The position numbers and the translations under genes were made by a program. Positions 57,835 through 64,000 of a DNA stretch of 64,000 nucleotides are shown here, in pieces. Below the pieces are notes generated by a model. The model was not told where the DNA came from. It made no database searches and saw nothing but the letters and a program-made list of their open reading frames with translations. This DNA comes from Isoetes taiwanensis. Taxonomy: Eukaryota > Streptophyta > Lycopodiopsida > Isoetales > Isoetaceae. Each line of letters opens with the position of its first letter. Position 1 is the stretch's first letter. The stretch covers positions 10,242,716-10,306,715 of the forward strand of contig JAJEKV010000027.1 of NCBI GenBank assembly GCA_021234155.1, in the 5' to 3' direction.

Positions 57835-58766
57835 AAATCAACGGTCTAGATCACTTCGATTAAAAAGCCTGCCAGTTAAAAATGTTAAATTGCAATTCAT
57901 GAAAATACTTCTCAATCTTTGAAGGTTAGTTCTCGTATGAATTTGAGCTCTGTAATTTATATCGACAAGTAGAACATGCAATTGCAACGAGGAACAAGAA
58001 GAGATCTTAGTAGAAATGCAGATTTAGCACCAGATAGCTTTGCATCAGTTTTGCAGACGCAAAGCTGCCTTTGCCATCTAGCTAGTTACCATTATCTGCT
58101 ATCAACAGTTATATTCTGCAGAGAAAAGTGCTTTACACCGCAAGCAAATGTCTCGTCTGCATGATCTCATCATCTGGGAAATTGAGGACCATGACTCCCA
58201 TTGAGCACTATAATGTACTCATAGAATTATAAGAACCAGTTTTTTTTTTCCTGGCAAGCAAAAACATCAACCAGAAAATAAGAGCTGCAACCAGCAATCC
58301 TCGAGCCTAGCCTTTTTCAATCCCTGTATTATGGAGCTCAAAACAATAGAATCCAAGAATATGGTGTTTGTAGGTGGCTTTCTTCACACACCATTATTAA
58401 ACTCAAGCAAGTTGTTTTAAAATTATACATTGGTATAGTTTACATAGAAACTTAATAAGCCTGATCTTTGAGAATGCAACAGGCAGCTTCGTCCATTACC
58501 TAAATTATCCTTCCTATTCATACTCTTACAATCTAAAGGTTGCAATATGCCATCTATTATCCCATAAAATAGGAAAATAGGAACGAAACAACCACAACAC
58601 AACTTGCCATGCACCTTGTAATGAACATATTAACCTGTACGCAAGCGAAACAGCCCCCATGTGCTTTCCATTCAAGTTCACACACAAGTCAATAGGACTT
58701 TAATTTCCTGGCTGGCAATAAAGTATAAGGAAATACAGAATTGTGTTAACAAAATTGTGCGTATTT

Positions 58767-60507
58767 TCACAGCCGTGCTATAACAGCTTCAACTTCAGCT
58801 GGAGTATAGAGATGGAATTTTGGTGCAACCTTGGCAATATCGACATTGGAAGACGTAACCTGCAGGGCATGTCTAGAGTCAAAAAGCTTCCCATATTAAC
58901 TTGACGTTGGTTAGCAAAAGACATATGCAAACATAAACATTACCTTCTCCTCCATGACTTGCTTTAAGGTAGATAATGCCAGTGTCTCGGCCTCTTCTAA
59001 TGTCATCTCCTGTTGTGGCATTAAATGGAGGCTATCATATAACAAGCATACCACCAGAAAATAAAATCTATTGCAAACTCCTTTTTGTATAAGGTGATAC
59101 CTTGTTATAACTCTCCTGCAAAGAACTGTCTGCTCCTTCTAATCCCGAGCCTATTGCTTTGGCTTGGCACTGCCAGAATGTACCTGAAGGATCAGAATGA
59201 GATCTGCATATACAAGACGAAATACCTTATTAAGTCATCAGATGATGTTTCTCAAAGCCATTAGAAAAATAGAGGGGTCAGATGCCCACAAGCAAGGCCC
59301 ATTTTCGTCATGGCCGGCAATGAGAAGAGAGACCCCAAACGGCCGAGACTGCATTAGACATGCAATAGCAGCAAGTTCAATAAAAGATGACAAAAAATTC
59401 AAGCATCCTTTATAGACTGGCTAAAATATCCATTTTACTCCAAATGGACACGAGCTAACTTGTAGTACGAAATCCAGACATCATGGAACAAAGCCAGTAA
59501 TCAGACACTAGACTATTAATTCAATAACAAACCATTGATTCATCATCTCCTTCACCAAATCGCAGAGCAAGGTCACAGAGGGCCTAAGTTGTTGACTCCA
59601 CGCTCATAAGCTCATTGTAAGTAAATCTGAAGTTCTGCACATGAAATATTACCCCATAAGACCAGAAATAAGATTAAGGAGATCTCCATAAAAGGTAACA
59701 TATATACCTGTGTCTCAACACGAGCATGTTCAACTAAAGTACGAGCATCTGCTGTGAGACCACTCATAGCACAGCCAATATGTTCATCAATTTCCATGAT
59801 CTTTTCAACACTCTTTGGCTCCTGCAAGATGTAAAAAAATATTTAATAAAACGCCAACGTGTCTTTGGCTTAAGAAAACTGCAGAAAATACCAACCATCA
59901 AGGGGGAAGTTATTCACTTTTCCACTGCAAGGACTACTCCTTGTTTCGTTCTCAGGCCTACTGCTGTTGAATCAAGCTGCAGAAAAATGCATTTATGAAT
60001 AGCTTGTATGCATCAACAAAGGATAAAAACATAAGTATGTCCCCAAACTGCATATAAATTTCGCAATTAGCAAACTGGCAACAATACAGTAAATCGGGTC
60101 GAATGATCTCCAAAATTAACAGAACTGAATATACATGTGCACACAAATGACAGTAGTTTTAAAGAATTGTTCCAGAAAGCGTGTTCCAAGCTGGCATCTT
60201 ATTAGCATCATGTAAGAATCTTATGCATGCAGGAAGCACAGAAGTTATATGCATGCAGGAAGCACAGAAGTTATAACCCAAGAAATCATGGCTAAACTAT
60301 TGCGCCCTGGATGTACTAACAGGGTAAGTGTACAGAATGGATACATTCAGCAAGCTCATTCCAATGTACACCAAGTTGGCAATTTATCTTATCTTACATA
60401 TGTGAATAGAAGTTATACCTTAATTGCCTCAATGGCATACTCCTTGAAACAGTCTACCTTCTGGAAAGAATGTATTTACTCCCTTGTCATACTCGCTCCT
60501 ACAACAT
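58767..60507 (-). pseudogene. PAE: 20S proteasome alpha-5 subunit (PAE/PSMA5) pseudogene with introns
   Basis: Eight exon-like pieces cover almost the whole ~237-residue subunit: SEYDKGVNTFFPEGRLFQ (60507-60419), LDSTAVGLRTKQGVVLAVEK (59976-59896), [19 protein letters not shown] and [14 protein letters not shown] (59822-59709), ALCDLALRFGEGDDES (59640-59530), RPFGVSLLIAGHDENGP (59350-59281), [17 protein letters not shown] (59190-59104), QEMTLEEAETLALSTLKQ (59013-58943) and VDIAKVAPKFHLYTPAEVEA to TGA at 58767. Defects: about 5 bp lost after ATGTT, 2 bp lost after LFQ, CGA-to-TGA at 59914-59916 and CAG-to-TAG at 59584-59586. Retained introns mean a genomic duplication. It would normally form the alpha ring of the 20S proteasome; this copy cannot. 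Confidence 0.9.
60221..60275. repeat. 27-bp tandem duplication
   Basis: ATGCATGCAGGAAGCACAGA followed by AGTTAT occurs twice head to tail, in the first intron of the PSMA5 pseudogene. Confidence 0.8.
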
Positions 60508-60744
60508 GTCAGAACTCAATTAGAAACAAGCTATCTAGCATTTAAAAAAATGTAAGTGGTTCAATCTACTATATAATAACACGAAAATGGTAGAGCTACC
60601 TACCAAAAGACCCTACATTTCTTTTTTACACCGTAATATGCGAATTATAAATGCATCAAAGAGAGGACAGAAAAATGCGTTCTCCGTAAGTACAACTTAC
60701 TCTGCTTAACGATTTCCACTTTGAATTTTCAAACGTAATATTTT

Positions 60745-61041
60745 TAGGGAAATTTTGCATTGCAACTGATGTTCTATTTCTTCAATATCCTCAATTTCTT
60801 GCGCATTCTCATTCTTCCAAGCTGTTAGATCTTTCGAGCTGGGAAGATTTACTCTGTTCATGCCGTAGTTTTTTACCATTTCCTCCTGTATAAAGTCTGC
60901 AACTGCATCTGCTACTTATTCATAATAGTTTTGATCAACAAATTTGAACGGCTCGCCAGTTTCGCAATGACGAAGCTGGAGTTCGGAGTTGAACCCGTAT
61001 CCGAGCTGTTTCAATGCTTGGTTTTGCTTGGATATCTCCAT
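60745..61041 (-). pseudogene. FAM172/Arb2-like protein N-terminal fragment
   Basis: MEISKQNQALKQLGYGFNSE, then LRHCETGEPFKFVDQNYYE, an in-frame TAA (60916-60918), and VADAVADFIQEEMVKNYGMN. The GY.FN...LRH.ETGE.F.F...YYE pattern, followed by RVNLP, matches the start of plant Arb2/FAM172-type esterase-like proteins. It lies just upstream of, and in the same direction as, the PSMA5 pseudogene, so the two may be parts of one chimeric captured unit. Confidence 0.45.
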
Positions 61042-61429
61042 GGCTTATCTTGTTTTTGAGACAACAGCAAACCGAACCAAACTTTAAGCATTAAACTCAA
61101 GAACAAGATAGACCAAAGATACGGAATCTCTAGATGATCTATTGAATCCAAAAGTAGATTTATAAGAATCAGGGGAAAGTAGGTGCATACATTGCATAGA
61201 AGATGCTGCCCCGAAATCCTTAGAATTATTCTGTCCCTTTCTTGTGCTCAATAAGCCATGCCATATCTTTTCGATCTACTGGTGAAGAAGGCCAAGAACA
61301 GGCATCCGGAACACGGTCGCGAACAGGCACTTGCCCTGAAAACCACGAAAGCTTGGTAGATCTCCGGCAGGCAAATACTTGCTTTTCTAATTTCCCTGAC
61401 CCTACGATCAGAAAATAACGAATCGGACG

Positions 61430-61475
61430 GCTAGAAAAGAAAACAGCCGACGTGGCACGACACGTGGCATAGCTC
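61430..61475 (-). promoter_or_regulatory. G-box-like cluster upstream of the captured genes
   Basis: GACGTGGC and ACACGTGGC lie within 20 bp (61450-61467). ACGTG cores bind plant bZIP/bHLH factors. The position ~400 bp upstream of the FAM172-like ATG suits a promoter carried along with the gene fragment. Confidence 0.35.
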
Positions 61476-61559
61476 AGAACGCAGGAAAGTGTGCAGGGGG
61501 GGTTAGGCAACCCTGCTAAATATTGACGTATTTGTGATTTGGACCATTCTATTATTAGG

Positions 61560-63740
61560 GCAGTATTTATTTTTCCAATTGGTGCTACGAAATACTCACT
61601 TTTGGTTACTTCTGGTTTGCGGAAATTTAAGAATAATACGGTTAATGCATCTATGTCTATGTGTTAATGTTTTTTGGTGTCCATTAGATAAAGGTATGAT
61701 TCCTTGAATATGCCAGATCAACAGTGCCAACTTTTACACCTCAGACCCCTGTAGCCCACGCTCCCCATACGCCTCCCATACGTACACCAAACAAAATAAA
61801 AAAATAAACAATAGATAACATTTGCACTAAACAATAGATAACATTTGCACCAGGAAGAAGACACAAAATTTAATTTCCATATTCACAGAACACAGCAAAC
61901 CGAAACACAGTTACATCGCTTCCCATCTCCAGGAAGCACACCATCTGCACAAAACTCGCCCCATTCTAAAGCATGTCAAGTAATCCAATTGTTGGTGAAC
62001 TGTTAATCTAAGAGTTCACCACCCAATGATCAGACCTCCAGGCTGTTATGGCAGCCAGCCAATATTCCCCACAGTATGTAATAAGATGCCAAAATGAAGG
62101 GATAAAGGATTACCTTGGGAATGCAGGAGGATACGGTCTCTAAGATCAACTCTATCAAATGGGGTGGAATGATCTAATTTGTGGCAGAATTTATTTGGAC
62201 AAGCTTGCCTATATGCAACAGAATGGATTTATAAGCATGAGAATTTGTGAAAGTTTAATGCCTGGATATAGCTTAGACGGATGTAAGATGTGGCAGAATT
62301 CTATTTGGATGTGCTTGACTACATGCTACAGAGGGAATTTATAAGCAAGAGAATACGCAAAAGGGTTGATGCATGGATATAGCAATAGTGCAGAAATCTG
62401 TGTACAGGTTACGTAACTCCAGTTAGCAAACGGATATAGCAACACTGAATACAATTATCTGTGTACAGAAGACAATTATGGCTATTGCAAGACTATTGAC
62501 TACTTGAAGTTTATGGACAGATCTAAATATCAGCAAAAACTATGACGTGGAAGCATCCTAAAAAAAATAGAGTACTAATGCACAGGAACAATTTCTCAAT
62601 TGAGCAACCATCAAATATTTTGTATTTATGCAATAAAATGTACAGCAACTTATCTCTCCATAGTGATCAGAGATCAGCTACAATCAATCAAAACTTTGCT
62701 TCAGGCTATTTGTTTTCTGCAATTCTCAGTTCCTCAAGCAATGTAATAGCAATGTAATGTAGGCATTCATTTCCAGCAACGGTTCTTCACAAAGATCAAA
62801 TTCAAAGATCAACTTCGTGATTCAAATGGCAACTTGGATTTCACCCAGCGCACCCAGCAATATGGCAATCCATTTCCTTTATCTTGCCCACCAGTTTCCA
62901 ATCTAAGCACGCTTCCCGATTCTCTAGATTCGCACCGCCTCTAGTTCCTTGGAATCGGCCTCCAATCAAGCTTCTCTGAATCGAAATCGCTATATTGTGC
63001 CTTCGCGACATGGTAAGATTAATGGATTTGGAAGGTATCAGGCTTAGGGCAAAATCGAACCTAGGTCTGTGCATCAGGCAATAGATAAGCAAAATAAAGT
63101 GACGAAATTGAGTCAATGTATTAATGGGAATTTGGGTGCCATTTCCATGAAGGGTAAAGGTAAGAAATCAGCTCCAATATAGGCAAATATAACAATGGGT
63201 TGATGTTATTATACCCATTGTGCTTTCATTATGCCATCTAATCTGAATGGTTGGTGCAGACAACCTGTAGCTTACTATATTATGTCAGCGGCCTGGCAAT
63301 GGCAACATGGGATGGCGGTGAATATAACATGGCAATTCATGGTGGTGATAAAAACGGGCAGTATCGGATGACAATGAGCTTGGTGGACGATAATATAAGC
63401 AAGGTTTTACAATTTTCAGAAACTAGCACCATATGTTACCATGTCGTGTGCGTTCCCTTCAAACTGATAAATTACCCCTTATGAATATTCTTTTGTTGTT
63501 GAACCTTGACTGCTTATGGCTGAACAGCTCCGGACTGTAGCTCTTGCTGCACATATTGCTATGATGGTTGCCCACTAATTCTTCAACAAAAATCACTTGC
63601 AACTGCATCTAAAAGCTGGACACTTGATCATACCAAAGTTAAGCTAGGAAACACCATTGAGATTAAATCTAGCTATGGTTATGTTGGCTCCAGGATGCGA
63701 GCCAACATTATGCCCAAAACAGAAGGCTGGTCCCCTCAGC
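61560..63740. other. No gene recognised
   Basis: AT-rich with short open stretches of no recognised family (62841-63116 minus, with SRRHNIAISIQRSLIGGRFQ; 63251-63484 plus). A 26-bp unit (AAACAATAGATAACATTTGC) is repeated in tandem at 61805-61852. Confidence 0.4.
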
Positions 63741-63998
63741 CTAAGGCCAATAGGCCTTCAGCTGTGACCCATTTATAGGATTTGGTAAGATTTCACCTGT
63801 TAAGTGACTGAGGCTGTACGAATGATATCCACAAACGCGTGCAATCGTGTATGGTCCTTCCCATAAGGGCTGAAATTTTTTTCTGCTGTCTTCTTGGGCC
63901 TTGTTCCACTTAAGAACAAGCTGGCCTACTTCAAAAAATTCTGCCGCTCCATGCTTGTTTCGGAAATAAGTCCTGTCCTTATTCTTTTTGAGCTGGTT
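63741..63998 (-). mobile_element. Ty3/gypsy-type polyprotein C-terminus, running off the window
   Basis: Minus-strand frame open from the right edge to TAG at 63741-63743. It reads DRTYFRNKHGAAEFFEVGQL, VLKWNKAQEDSRKKFQPLWE, GPYTIARVCGYHSYSLSHL and NPINGSQLKAYWP. This is the GPY/F-type module after the integrase core (VLR......F..WEGPY.I..V....Y.L.....) typical of gypsy elements without a chromodomain. It differs from the chromodomain element at 56-58 kb, so it is a second lineage. The rest lies outside the window. Confidence 0.8.
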
Positions 63999-64000
63999 AG

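Overview
This is a eukaryotic nuclear window and almost certainly land plant. It has GT-AG introns, a plant-type mitochondrial pyruvate dehydrogenase kinase, a pentatricopeptide-repeat fragment, plant-type LINE, chromodomain Ty3/gypsy, Helitron, hAT and PIF/Harbinger elements, and decayed copies of proteasome genes. I cannot name the species. The Penelope-like retroelement and the unusual transposase families make a non-flowering plant (bryophyte, fern or gymnosperm) my best guess.

Region 1 (1-17092) is a nest of elements. A LINE is cut inside its zinc-finger domain by a 15-kb element with hAT-type ends at 1060-16123 (13-bp terminal inverted repeats CAGGGATAGGTTC and an 8-bp target duplication GATGCATC). 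Inside it lie a multi-exon Penelope-like retroelement flanked by ~2-kb direct repeats (1381-9660) and a second, related element reduced to two ~2.7-kb direct repeats (9661-15902). No hAT transposase is visible.

Region 2 (18.2-29.3 kb) holds decayed genes of a possible large DNA transposon: an unidentified + strand gene with a tandemly duplicated mini-exon; a - strand gene with beta-class DNA methyltransferase motifs (DLPYG, then HGTT); and, divergent from it, a + strand transposase-like gene. Two arrays of near-perfect palindromes lie in this region, one inside the methyltransferase gene with an exact 42-bp period, the other between the divergent genes.

Region 3 (29.3-40.6 kb) is repeat-rich: a CCACAC/GGTGTG repeat with inverted halves, a GGAATATTCC repeat array, and a second - strand transposase-like gene interrupted by a 916-bp PIF/Harbinger MITE.

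Region 4 (40.3-64 kb) carries gene fragments and one intact gene. An ABCB-transporter fragment is fused to an RPT6 (26S proteasome ATPase) pseudogene at 41.0-42.1 kb. A 3.2-kb Helitron occupies 46018-49216. An apparently intact six-exon pyruvate dehydrogenase kinase gene lies at 49652-51618 (368 codons plus stop). A GIY-YIG nuclease-like gene follows at 52.3-53.6 kb, then a small putative membrane protein, a PPR fragment, a truncated chromodomain Ty3/gypsy element, an FAM172/Arb2-like fragment directly upstream of a PSMA5/PAE (20S proteasome alpha-5) pseudogene, and the 3' end of another Ty3/gypsy element at the right edge. Only the kinase looks like a working host gene. The rest is a record of transposition, gene capture and decay.
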